This document shows, one piece after another, positions 9,401 through 17,053 of a stretch of DNA of 46,247 bases. The position numbers and the translations under genes are program-made. This DNA is from an uncultured Actinomycetes bacterium (lineage in GTDB: Bacteria > Actinomycetota > Actinomycetes > Nanopelagicales > Nanopelagicaceae): the NCBI GenBank assembly GCA_903867285.1, contig CAIPQX010000007.1, positions 1 to 46,247 on the forward strand, read 5' to 3'. The notes beneath the pieces were generated by a model. It was not told where the DNA came from. It did no database searches and saw only the letters and a list, made by a program, of their open reading frames with translations. How positions within the stretch are numbered: the stretch's first letter is position 1; the number at the start of each line of letters is the position of its first letter.

Positions 9401-9609
9401 ACGCGCGCTTCAATGTGGTGTGTTCCAGGAGAACCATTTGCTGTAGGCGGGCCCTCATAGAAGGTCCATCGGGGAGCGCCATCGCGAGCGGATACGCTCT
9501 TGGAGAAGATTTGATTCTCTTCCCAGAAGGCCAGGATCTGATGCTCGGTAGCCGGGAGATCGATTTGCGGCGGAAGGCTATTAAATGGGTGTGAGCCATG
9601 CGCTGCCAT
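6472..9609 (-). CDS. ileS: Isoleucyl-tRNA synthetase IleS
   Basis: Class I synthetase charging tRNA-Ile, with a CP1 editing domain for misactivated valine. The 1045-residue protein has the HIGH-equivalent GTHH (62-65), in the same form as the AHHIEAR-type motif of Streptomyces-like IleS, a zinc-type pair CPRCG in the first half, a CPEN...CPECS pair, the KMSKH loop (605-609), and a C-terminal anticodon-binding region. GAGGA lies six bases before the ATG. It is the only - strand gene in the first 41 kb, sits where relatives often have divIVA, and is divergent from the TraR/DksA-like gene. I found no T-box leader upstream. Confidence 0.97.
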   Translation of the reverse strand: MAAHGSHPFNSLPPQIDLPATEHQILAFWEENQIFSKSVSARDGAPRWTFYEGPPTANGSPGTHHIEARVFKDLFPRYQTMKGKQVIRKAGWDCHGLPVEIAVEKELGFAGKGDIEKYGIAAFNEKCRDSVQRHVDEFTSMTRRMGFWVDFDEAYWTMSPEYVESVWWSLQQIWQKGLLVQDHRVAPYCPRCGTGLSDHELAQGYETVTDPSVYVRFPATSGAIADLGAAFLVWTTTPWTLVSNTAIAVNPKVEYQVCEITKDDKTERLVIATNLAHVLGEDRTVIATFLGSELEHITYQRPLDLIEIPDSHYIVLADYVTIEDGTGLVHQSPAFGADDLQVSRRYGLPVVNPMAPDGKFLPEVPLVGGVFFKEADKTLVRELKSRGVLFRQLQFEHSYPHCWRCHTPLMYYAQPSWYIRTTAIKDKLIAENAKTDWHPETIKAGRYGDWLENNIDWAISRNRYWGTPLPLWRCPENHMHCVGSLAELSTLSGQDVRATDPHRPFVDDITFPCPECSQTMNRVNEVIDCWYDSGAMPFAQWGYPHKEGSVQALADAYPADFICEAIDQTRGWFYTLMTIGTLVFDESSYKTVLCLGHILDKDGRKMSKHLGNVLQPIPLMDQHGADAVRWYMLAAGSPWSARRVGHDALSDVVRKTLLTYWNTVSFFSLYAHAASFEFAAGGKTSEVTMDRWIISELNQLIAAVDLAFEEFDSQEVGRLLATFIDDLSNWYVRRSRRRFWDGDSDALSTLFTCLKVLTQLMSPLVPFITEHVWQTLLRVGQPDSEESVHLSSFPVSAVDVIDSKLSASVALSRRLVELGRAARAESKLKIRQPLSRALVAASGWGAMDPEIREHIQDELNVLRLDLLADENEGLVSISIKANFRTIGARYGGDVQAIAAAISQADAAALVHALRETGSYDLKYGEKIAQLTAEDLVITETPKEGWSVASHSGESVALDLTLTPELLQAGLMREVVRTIQEQRKNSGFDISDRIHVRWNSGADVAAAIARYADQISDEVLALSITQDENIDGAENEIGLGLALTKN

Positions 9610-9793
9610 CTCATATCCTCGCTATCGACGTTTCAGGCGGGGGTTTTGCGGAAAATCCCCCGAAGTGTGGTGAAAGCGTGAGTCTAGCGCGGCGAAGTTG
9701 GTAATTCAGCGCTCTTCGCTCTAGCCTTCTCGCTCGCAGGTAACTCACAAAGGTGGCCTCTGGTGGCTACATAGATGTGGGCTGACTAGAGAT
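9610..9793. other. Divergent intergenic region between ileS and the TraR/DksA-like gene
   Basis: This 184-base gap must hold the start signals of two divergent genes. On the - strand it contains the ileS ribosome site and an inverted repeat at 9638-9662. The class II T-box core (GTGG-ACC) that marks many actinobacterial ileS leaders is not seen. No convincing -35/-10 pair was found for either direction. Confidence 0.6.
9638..9662 (-). repeat. GC-rich inverted repeat in the ileS 5' leader region
   Basis: CGGGGG+TTTT on the + strand pairs with AAAA-T-CCCCCG across a 4-base loop, with a single bulged T. The 10-bp stem lies about 28-52 bases upstream of the ileS start. Neither strand has a T tract after it, so it is not a standard terminator; it may be a leader hairpin or protein-binding site. 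Confidence 0.45.
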
Positions 9794-10690
9794 GTGACTA
9801 TTGATATGACTCCTACGGCAAAGAAGGCTCCTGCTAAGAAGGCGATTTCCAAGAGCGGAATCGCTAAGAAGAGCGCGGTTAAAAAGTCCCCACCAGCGAA
9901 AAAGCTTGTGGCGAAGAAACTAGTGGCTAAGAAAGCAGTGAAAACCGTGCCCGCAAAGAAATCCCCTGCAGCAAGCAGCGCCAAGAAAGTGGCAGCGACC
10001 AAAGCCGCACCCGCCAAGAAGGTGGCCGCTCGCTCTCCAAATATCGTAAAACCGACCTTAGCAAAGAGCCCAACCGTAGCGAAGGTCCCGGCCAAGAAGG
10101 CTCCTGGAAAACCATTTCCTGCAAAATTGCAGAGCACCACGACTGGCGACTCGACAACAATTACCGTTACACCGCATGAGGTAAACGCTGGTCCTGAAAT
10201 TGTGATCGAAGAGCGGCGCCTTGTCATGCCACCGCCCCCTCGTCCTGTAAAGAGCGGCAAGCGCAACCATATTCTCAAGCCAATCAAGGGCGCTCCGGCT
10301 CCGCTGGTTGTCAACGAAAATGAAAATCCGTGGACCGCCGCCGAATTAAAGACGATGCGCTCTGAACTCACCAAAGAATTGATCCGCTTGAAATCTGAAT
10401 TGAGCGAGGCCGAGGGCGAGATGCAGGACTTAATCTCTGCAGCTGGAGTTGGAGCTGGCGATGACCAGGCCGATGCCGGCACCAAGACTTTTGAACGTGA
10501 ACACGAGATGTCACTTGTTTACAATGCCCGCGACATGGTGCTGCAGACAGAACGTGCCGTCGAGCGAATTGATACCAAGACATACGGTCGTTGTGAAGAG
10601 TGTGGAAATGCGATTGGTAAAGCGCGCCTCCAAGTCTTCCCGCGTGCGACTCTCTGTATGGCATGCAAGCAGAAAGAGGAACGGCGCTGA
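9794..10690 (+). CDS. TraR/DksA family C4 zinc-finger protein with lysine/alanine-rich N-terminal tail
   Basis: The 298-residue protein has two parts. Residues 1 to about 120 form a low-complexity tail built of repeated AKK/PAKK/VAKK units, resembling histone H1-like bacterial tails and probably disordered and nucleic-acid binding. The C-terminal part holds a coiled-coil-like stretch (ELTKELIRLKSELSEAEGE) and the DksA/TraR zinc finger with C267, C270, C288 and C291 (RCEECG...LCMAC). DksA-fold proteins act on RNA polymerase through its secondary channel; whether this one does is inference. The start is GTG 9794, or ATG 9806 in the same frame. Position before lspA is common in actinobacteria. 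The gene overlaps lspA by 28 bases if the lspA ATG is used. Confidence 0.88.
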   Translation: MTIDMTPTAKKAPAKKAISKSGIAKKSAVKKSPPAKKLVAKKLVAKKAVKTVPAKKSPAASSAKKVAATKAAPAKKVAARSPNIVKPTLAKSPTVAKVPAKKAPGKPFPAKLQSTTTGDSTTITVTPHEVNAGPEIVIEERRLVMPPPPRPVKSGKRNHILKPIKGAPAPLVVNENENPWTAAELKTMRSELTKELIRLKSELSEAEGEMQDLISAAGVGAGDDQADAGTKTFEREHEMSLVYNARDMVLQTERAVERIDTKTYGRCEECGNAIGKARLQVFPRATLCMACKQKEERR

Positions 10691-11187
10691 GTAATTCAGC
10701 ACCTCACCGAAAAGCAGTTAGATCCTTACTAACCGTTGCCATCGCAATAATTGCGATTGATAGTGGTTCAAAAGCGCTGGCCCTGCACACCTTGGGGAGG
10801 GATCCAAAGCCAATCTTCGGTTCTTTCCTGCAATTGCAATTGACCTCCAACTCTGGTGCAGCGTTCGGCTTTGCGCAGAGCGCAACCGTATTTCTCTCTC
10901 TCCTCTCCTTCTTGGCAATTGCAGGCATCTATCTCTTCTCGAAATCGATCACGGCACGCTCATGGGGGATAGCTTTGGGCTTTCTTTTAGGTGGCATTAG
11001 CGGGAATCTCGTGGATCGCTTCTTCCGCCCGCCATACCTATTGCATGGCCAGGTCGTTGATTGGATCCGCCTACCGCACTGGCCGATATTTAATCTGGCA
11101 GATACCTCTATTGTTATCTCTGCAGTAACCATTGCAATTCTCCTTTTAAACGATGTGAAACCGAGGTCCCGTGATGACGTTCCCTGA
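10663..11187 (+). CDS. lspA: Lipoprotein signal peptidase LspA (signal peptidase II)
   Basis: Membrane aspartyl protease that removes the signal peptide of prolipoproteins after lipidation by Lgt, whose gene is also in this window. The 174-residue protein has four hydrophobic spans and the family motifs TSNSGAAFGF (61-70), GGISGNLVDR (110-119), VVDW with catalytic D133, and FNLADTSI with catalytic D147. The only ATG is at 10663, giving a 28-base overlap with the upstream gene; a nonstandard start near 10687, preceded by AGAGGA, cannot be excluded. It overlaps the next gene by 17 bases. Confidence 0.94.
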   Translation: MQAERGTALSNSAPHRKAVRSLLTVAIAIIAIDSGSKALALHTLGRDPKPIFGSFLQLQLTSNSGAAFGFAQSATVFLSLLSFLAIAGIYLFSKSITARSWGIALGFLLGGISGNLVDRFFRPPYLLHGQVVDWIRLPHWPIFNLADTSIVISAVTIAILLLNDVKPRSRDDVP

Positions 11188-12124
11188 ACGTGAATTAAAG
11201 GTGATCTCTATACCTGAAGGGCTTGATCAGGATCGCGTCGATGCCGCACTCGCTCGGATGCTGGGGCTATCGCGCTCTGTAGTTGTCTCTCTCATCGAGA
11301 ACGAAGAAATTTCTCGTGGTGGTAAGCCGGTTACCAAGTCGGACAAAGTTTCTACTGCGGATGTACTCGAGATATTGATGCCGCCCGCCAAGAGCGCGCC
11401 GCAATTAACACCAACTCCCGTTGCAGGCCTAGAAGTCGTTTACAACGACGAGCACATCATTGTCGTTAATAAGCCCGCAGGAGTTGCTGCGCATCCCAGT
11501 CCCGGATGGCAAGGCCCTACCGTGATCGGTGCAGTGATCGCCGCCGGCTACAACGTATCGACAAGTGGCGCCGCGGAGCGACAAGGTGTTGTTCATCGTC
11601 TGGATGTAGGAACCACCGGTTTGATGGTCATCGCCAAAGATGAAATCTCCTATGCATCGCTTAAGGATCAATTTAGGGATCGGACCGTTACAAAGGTTTA
11701 TCACGCCATGGTCCAAGGTCATATGGATCCATCCCAAGGAACTATTGATGCTCCCATTAATCGCCACCCGCGGGAGGATTATCGTTTTGCGGTTGTGGCG
11801 GATGGCAAGCCATCTATCACCCATTACACCTCGCTTGAACTCTTTCCCGCAGTCTCACTCCTCGAGATCGAACTCGAGACGGGGCGAACCCATCAGATTC
11901 GCGTGCACTTCGCGGCGCTCCATCATCCCCTTGTCGGCGATCTCACATACGGCGCAGATCACACAATCGCCGACCGCTTAAATATCCACCGCCCATGGCT
12001 GCACGCTCGTGAACTCAAATTTACCCACCCGGTAACTGGCGCGAAGATGGCGTTTGCCTCCGAGTACCCATTAGATCTGACACGCTCATTGGCCGAGCTT
12101 GAGCAAAATAGCCGTCAGAATTAG
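11171..12124 (+). CDS. rluD: RluA/RluD family 23S rRNA pseudouridine synthase
   Basis: Converts uridines in large-subunit rRNA to pseudouridine; the RluD-type site is the likely target, but specificity is inferred from family and context. The 317-residue protein has an N-terminal S4 RNA-binding domain (about residues 9-75) and the catalytic domain with HRLD at 142-145, D145 being the nucleophile, followed by the GLMVIAKD block and RTHQIRVHF near residue 240. Two starts are possible, GTG 11171 or ATG 11174. Position directly after lspA and before dnaE is a standard actinobacterial arrangement. Confidence 0.9.
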   Translation: MMTFPERELKVISIPEGLDQDRVDAALARMLGLSRSVVVSLIENEEISRGGKPVTKSDKVSTADVLEILMPPAKSAPQLTPTPVAGLEVVYNDEHIIVVNKPAGVAAHPSPGWQGPTVIGAVIAAGYNVSTSGAAERQGVVHRLDVGTTGLMVIAKDEISYASLKDQFRDRTVTKVYHAMVQGHMDPSQGTIDAPINRHPREDYRFAVVADGKPSITHYTSLELFPAVSLLEIELETGRTHQIRVHFAALHHPLVGDLTYGADHTIADRLNIHRPWLHARELKFTHPVTGAKMAFASEYPLDLTRSLAELEQNSRQN

Positions 12125-12147
12125 CCACAGTAGTAATCTCGCTAACC

Positions 12148-15100
12148 GTGTCGCAGAATTCCAATTTCGTTCATCTTCATGTCCACACCGAGTATTCGAT
12201 GCTGGATGGGGCCGCGCGCGTTGAGGAGCTGGTCAAAGAGGTAGCCAGGCAAGAGATGCCAGCGATCGCGATCACAGATCACGGAAATGTTTTTGGTGCC
12301 TTTGAATTCAATAAACAGGCGCGCAAAGCCGGCGTAAAACCAATTATCGGCATTGAAGCATATGTCGCTCCCGAGAGCCGCTTCGATAAGAAGCGCGTGA
12401 AGTGGGCCGATGGTGGCGAAGATGATGTTTCAGGTGGCGGCGCTTACACGCATATGACCCTGCTCGCCGAAAATAATGTGGGGCTTTCAAATCTCTTTAA
12501 ATTGTCGTCGCTGGCTTCGCTCGAAGGTTTCTATTACAAGCCTCGTATGGATCGCGAACTACTCGCACAGTATGCAACGGGAATTATCGCCACGACCGGA
12601 TGCCCAGGTGGAGAGATTCAAACTCGATTGCGAATGGGTGCTTACAAAGAGGCGATGACCGCGGCCAGTGAGCTCCGAGATATCTTCGGGCGGGAAAACT
12701 TCTTTCTAGAAATCATGGATCACGGAATTGATGTCGAGAAGAGAGTGAAGGCCGATCTTCTCAAGCTCGGCAAGGAGTTAGGACTTCCACTCCTGGCCAC
12801 CAATGATCTGCACTATACAAAGAATGAGGATTCTGTAGCCCACGAGGCTCTGCTCTGCGTGCAATCTGGATCCACGATGGCTGACCCCAAGCGTTTTAAA
12901 TTTGATAACGATCAGTTTTATTTGAAGAGCGCCGCTGAGATGCGCGAGCTTTTCCAGGATTTCCCAGATAGCTGCGATAACACTTTGTTGATTGCAGAGC
13001 GTTGCAACGTGACTCTGCGCGAAGGTGAAAATTTGCTACCCCAATTCGAGGTTCCTGCGGGTGAGAGCGAAGATTCTTGGCTGACAAAACTTTCGAACCT
13101 TGGACTCGCGGATCGCATGAACGGCGAAGTGACTCCCGCCTATCAAGAGCGTTTGGATTACGAACTCAGCGTCATGATCAAGATGGGCTTCCCCGGATAT
13201 TTCCTCGTGGTTTCTGATCTCTGTGCTCACGCCCGCGAGGTCGGCATTCGTGTTGGTCCGGGACGTGGATCGGCTGCTGGCTCCTTGGTTTCTTATGCGC
13301 TGGGAATCACCGCCCTCGATCCGATCAAGCACGGTCTGCTCTTCGAGCGCTTCCTCAACCCTGAGCGCATTTCCATGCCAGATATTGATCTGGACTTCGA
13401 TGAGCGCCGCCGCTCCGAGATGATTGCTTACGCAACTAATAAGTATGGTGAAGATCGAGTTGCCCAGATCATTACGTACAGCAACATCAAGTCAAAGCAG
13501 GCTCTTAAAGATGCGACTCGAGTCCTGGGTTATCCCTATGCGATCGGCGACAAAATTACCAAAGCTCTCCCTCCCACCATCATGGGCAAGGACATCACGC
13601 TCTCCGGAATTTTTGACCCTAAGAATGATCGCTATGGCGAGGCAGGAGAGTTTCGTACAGTGTACGAAACGGATAGCGACGCCAAGAGAATTGTTGATAC
13701 CGCGCGTGGATTAGAAGGACTTAAGCGGCAGTGGGGAGTACATGCTGCGGGTGTCATTCTTAGTAAGGAACCACTGCTTGAAGTGATTCCAATTCATCGC
13801 CGTGAAGCCGATGGCGCCATCATTACCCAATTCGACATGGGCGCTTGTGAAGCAACGGGATTGCTCAAGATGGATTTCCTCGGCCTGCGCAACCTTTCAG
13901 TACTCGATGACTGTCTCATTAATATTAAGAGGAATAAGGGAGCGGATGTAGATCTCTCGCTGCTTACCTTGGATGATCCGAAGACCTTCGAACTTTTAGG
14001 CAAGGGTGAAACTCTCGGAGTCTTCCAGCTTGATGGTGGTCCGATGCGAGCGCTGCTTCGCCAGATGGCACCGGATTCCTTTGAAGATATCTCTGCTGTG
14101 ATTGCGCTTTATCGCCCAGGGCCGATGGGTGTAAATGCACATACCGATTATGCCGATCGTAAAAATCGTCGTAAGCCCGTAGAGCCGATTCATGAAGAGT
14201 TGTCCGAACCCCTCGCCGAAATTTTGGGCGATACCTATGGCTTGATCGTGTACCAAGAGCAAGTGATGGCAATTGCGCAGAAGGTTGCTGGCTTCTCGCT
14301 GGGACGCGCTGATTTACTGCGTAAAGCTATGGGCAAGAAGAACAAAGAGATCCTCGATAAAGAGTATGTAAATTTCGAAGCAGGAATGGTGGCCGGGGGC
14401 TTCGGCAAAAACGCTATAAAAAAATTATGGGATACCTTGATTCCATTCTCGGATTATGCGTTTAACAGAGCCCACTCTGCTGGGTACGGTCTCGTCTCAT
14501 ACTGGACCGCTTATTTGAAGGCGAATTTCCCCACCGAATATATGGCTGCTCTATTAACTAGCGTGCGAGATGACAAAGATAAGAGCGCTCTCTATCTCAA
14601 TGAATGCCGCCGCATGGGAATAAAAGTCTTGCCGCCTGATGTCAACGAGTCAGCATCGGATTACACCCCACTTGGCGCAGATATCCGTTTTGGATTGACT
14701 GCAATTCGCAATGTTGGAGAGAACGTAGTCGCATCAATCGTCTCCAACCGCGCGAGCAAGGGTCGCTACCTTTCCTTCGGCGACTTCCTGGCGAAGGTGG
14801 ATCAGCAGGTCTGCAACAAGAAGACCATTGAATCTCTCATTAAGGCTGGTGCATTTGATTCGCTCGATGCAACGCGGCGTGGACTGATGATGGTCTATCT
14901 GGAGGCGATCGATTCAGTAAGCGAGGCAAAACGAGCAGAAGCGATCGGCCAATTTGATCTCTTTGGAAGTTCTGACGGCGCAGCGTCCACCAGCGTGAGT
15001 GATGTCGAGTTAGATATTCCAAAAGATGAATGGGATAAGAACCTTCTCTTGAGCTACGAGCGCGAAATGCTTGGACTCTATGTATCAGATCACCCGCTCC

Positions 15101-15666
15101 TTGGAATCGAGCACGTCCTGCGCGCGGCGGTCGATATGCCTTTATCGCAGATTGCTGAAGATTCTGTAGGGCATGAACAGATCGTCACCATCGGCGGTCT
15201 CATCACTCAGATACAACGCAAGGTTTCCAAACAAGGTAACTCGTGGGCGATCGTCTCCATCGAGGACCTTGAAGGCGCGGTCGATGTCCTCTTCTTTGCC
15301 GCCACATATCAGACCCATGCGATGAATTTGATGGAAGATCGAGTGATTGTTGTGCGAGGTCGAATCGATAAGCGCGAAGAGGCGCCGCGGATTACTGCGC
15401 TTGATATGACAATTCCCGATGTCACTGGCGCTCCCACGGGCCCGCTTGTGATTACCATCGATGCTATTCGAGTCACTGCCCCACTAGTGGATCGCATGAA
15501 GGAGATATTGCGCTCCCATCCCGGCCCGCGCGAAGTCCACCTAAAGCTCGATGATGGCAGCAAAGGCTTGGTGATGAAGATTGATGATGATTTGCGCGTC
15601 ACGGCTTCACCAAGTTTGAGCGCGGATCTGAAATCAGTGCTGGGGCCGGACTGTTTAGTCTCCTGA
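12148..15666 (+). CDS. dnaE: DNA polymerase III alpha subunit DnaE (DnaE1 type)
   Basis: Replicative C-family polymerase of 1172 residues. The N-terminal PHP domain keeps the metal-binding pattern used for proofreading in actinobacterial DnaE1: HVH (H11, H13), D20, ITDHGN, GIEAYV, TTGCPGG and ATNDLHY are all present, so a PHP exonuclease is likely active. Polymerase aspartates lie in the DIDLD cluster (412-416) and at D576 in LKMDFLGL. Helix-hairpin-helix and OB-fold (TIGGLITQIQRKV) regions follow. The start is GTG, and TAATCT lies eight bases before it with no Shine-Dalgarno sequence, so the gene may have its own leaderless promoter. It is followed by a 61-base gap before hisD. Confidence 0.97.
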   Translation: MSQNSNFVHLHVHTEYSMLDGAARVEELVKEVARQEMPAIAITDHGNVFGAFEFNKQARKAGVKPIIGIEAYVAPESRFDKKRVKWADGGEDDVSGGGAYTHMTLLAENNVGLSNLFKLSSLASLEGFYYKPRMDRELLAQYATGIIATTGCPGGEIQTRLRMGAYKEAMTAASELRDIFGRENFFLEIMDHGIDVEKRVKADLLKLGKELGLPLLATNDLHYTKNEDSVAHEALLCVQSGSTMADPKRFKFDNDQFYLKSAAEMRELFQDFPDSCDNTLLIAERCNVTLREGENLLPQFEVPAGESEDSWLTKLSNLGLADRMNGEVTPAYQERLDYELSVMIKMGFPGYFLVVSDLCAHAREVGIRVGPGRGSAAGSLVSYALGITALDPIKHGLLFERFLNPERISMPDIDLDFDERRRSEMIAYATNKYGEDRVAQIITYSNIKSKQALKDATRVLGYPYAIGDKITKALPPTIMGKDITLSGIFDPKNDRYGEAGEFRTVYETDSDAKRIVDTARGLEGLKRQWGVHAAGVILSKEPLLEVIPIHRREADGAIITQFDMGACEATGLLKMDFLGLRNLSVLDDCLINIKRNKGADVDLSLLTLDDPKTFELLGKGETLGVFQLDGGPMRALLRQMAPDSFEDISAVIALYRPGPMGVNAHTDYADRKNRRKPVEPIHEELSEPLAEILGDTYGLIVYQEQVMAIAQKVAGFSLGRADLLRKAMGKKNKEILDKEYVNFEAGMVAGGFGKNAIKKLWDTLIPFSDYAFNRAHSAGYGLVSYWTAYLKANFPTEYMAALLTSVRDDKDKSALYLNECRRMGIKVLPPDVNESASDYTPLGADIRFGLTAIRNVGENVVASIVSNRASKGRYLSFGDFLAKVDQQVCNKKTIESLIKAGAFDSLDATRRGLMMVYLEAIDSVSEAKRAEAIGQFDLFGSSDGAASTSVSDVELDIPKDEWDKNLLLSYEREMLGLYVSDHPLLGIEHVLRAAVDMPLSQIAEDSVGHEQIVTIGGLITQIQRKVSKQGNSWAIVSIEDLEGAVDVLFFAATYQTHAMNLMEDRVIVVRGRIDKREEAPRITALDMTIPDVTGAPTGPLVITIDAIRVTAPLVDRMKEILRSHPGPREVHLKLDDGSKGLVMKIDDDLRVTASPSLSADLKSVLGPDCLVS

Positions 15667-15715
15667 CCAAGGTTTGGCGCAGCGATATTAGGTTACGGGC
15701 TCGCTCGCCACGCTT

Positions 15716-15721
15716 TAGAAT
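15716..15721 (+). promoter_or_regulatory. -10 box of a probable leaderless promoter for the his-trp block
   Basis: TAGAAT matches the TATAAT consensus at five of six positions. It ends exactly six bases before the GTG at 15728, the spacing expected when transcription starts on the start codon. TTACGG (15693-15698) stands at the right distance for a -35 but matches poorly. No ribosome binding site precedes hisD, which fits a leaderless message. Confidence 0.5.
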
Positions 15722-15727
15722 ATGGGG

Positions 15728-17053
15728 GTGACTTCCGATTTCGCTATCCCACTGATCGACCTACGTGGGAAGACGCTAACTAAAGCACAATACAAGATGG
15801 CAATACCCCGTGCGAAGCTCGATGTTGCACATGCCATGGCGGCGGTTGAACCGATCTTGCAGCGTGTGAAAAATGGAGATGAGGCGACTCTCAAAGAATT
15901 ATCGTTGGAGTTTGACGGCATTTCTCCTGTCCATGTGCGAGTACCGCAAAGCGCAATTGATCAAGCCTTGGCAGATTTAGATCCAGCGGTAAAGAGTGCG
16001 CTGGAGATCTCCATCGGGCGCATCCGCGCGGTTCATGAATCTCAATCACGAAAATCCGAGCGAACCGAAGTGGTCGCCGGCGCTAGCGTCACTCAAAAAT
16101 GGATACCCGTGGATCGCGTTGGGCTCTATGTACCTGGCGGAAATGCCGTGTACCCCAGCTCTGTCTTAATGAATGTTATCCCGGCGCAGATAGCACGGGT
16201 TCCCAGTATCGCAGTGGCATCTCCGCCGCAGCGCGAGTTCGACGGACTTCCGCATCCCACCATTCTCGCCGCCTGCGCCCTACTTGGTATTTATGAGGTT
16301 TATGCCGTCGGAGGAGCGCAAGCAATTGCAATGTTTGCTTACGGAGTTGAAGGACTCTGCGAGCCGGTTGATCTCGTGACCGGTCCCGGAAATGTTTATG
16401 TGGCAGCTGCGAAACGAGCGCTGCGCGGATTGATCGCGATCGACTCGGAAGCGGGTCCAACTGAAATAGGAATCTTAGCCGATGAGAGCGCGATCGCAGG
16501 TGAGGTAGCGGCCGATTTAATTAGTCAGGCCGAACACGATGTCAATGCTGCCGCGGTTCTTGTCACGACATCGACCACTCTGGCTGACGAGGTAAAAATT
16601 GAACTTGCAATCCGAGTAACCCGAACGCGCCACTCCGATCGGATTCGGGCTGCTCTTACGGGAGTGCAATCCGCGATCGTCCTCGTGGACTCGATGAAAC
16701 AGGGCATTGATGTTATGAATGGCTACGCCGCAGAGCACCTGGAGATTCACGCATCGGCTGCACAAGCCATCGCTTCTGAGATCCGCAACGCCGGCGCGGT
16801 ATTCATAGGCAGATTTGCACCTGTCTCGCTGGGGGATTACTCCGCTGGATCGAATCACGTCCTACCTACTGGTGGTTGCGCTTGTCACTCCAGCGGGCTT
16901 TCGGTACAAACTTTTCTTAAGGGCGTCAACTTTATTGAGTATGACGAGAGCTCGTTTATGGATATTGCCGCTACGGTAATTACACTCGCCAACGCAGAAG
17001 ATTTGCCGGCCCACGGCGAAGCGATGAGCGCCAGGTTTGAGGAGAAGAGCTGA
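15728..17053 (+). CDS. hisD: Histidinol dehydrogenase HisD
   Basis: Zinc enzyme that oxidises L-histidinol to histidine in two NAD-dependent steps, ending the pathway. About 441 residues, normal length. Seen are GLYVPGGNAVYPSS, the metal and substrate region SQAEHDVNA (Q267 and H270 counted from GTG 15728), and SLGDYSAGSNHVLPTGG. The in-frame ATG at 15722 directly touches the TAGAAT box, so GTG 15728 is preferred as the start; this choice adds or removes only two residues. The stop overlaps hisC by one base (TGATG). It is the first gene of the his-trp block. Confidence 0.96.
   Translation: MTSDFAIPLIDLRGKTLTKAQYKMAIPRAKLDVAHAMAAVEPILQRVKNGDEATLKELSLEFDGISPVHVRVPQSAIDQALADLDPAVKSALEISIGRIRAVHESQSRKSERTEVVAGASVTQKWIPVDRVGLYVPGGNAVYPSSVLMNVIPAQIARVPSIAVASPPQREFDGLPHPTILAACALLGIYEVYAVGGAQAIAMFAYGVEGLCEPVDLVTGPGNVYVAAAKRALRGLIAIDSEAGPTEIGILADESAIAGEVAADLISQAEHDVNAAAVLVTTSTTLADEVKIELAIRVTRTRHSDRIRAALTGVQSAIVLVDSMKQGIDVMNGYAAEHLEIHASAAQAIASEIRNAGAVFIGRFAPVSLGDYSAGSNHVLPTGGCACHSSGLSVQTFLKGVNFIEYDESSFMDIAATVITLANAEDLPAHGEAMSARFEEKS

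Noticed and set aside
9610..9793. T-box riboswitch upstream of ileS
   Set aside because: Looked for the conserved GTGG-ACC core on the - strand and did not find it; only an unrelated hairpin is present.
9745..10485. 246-codon open frame on the - strand opposite the TraR/DksA-like gene
   Set aside because: It is a by-product of the AAG/GCC-rich repeats on the + strand. Its translation is low-complexity Ala/Phe/Gly with no family resemblance, and the + strand frame has a clear zinc-finger domain.
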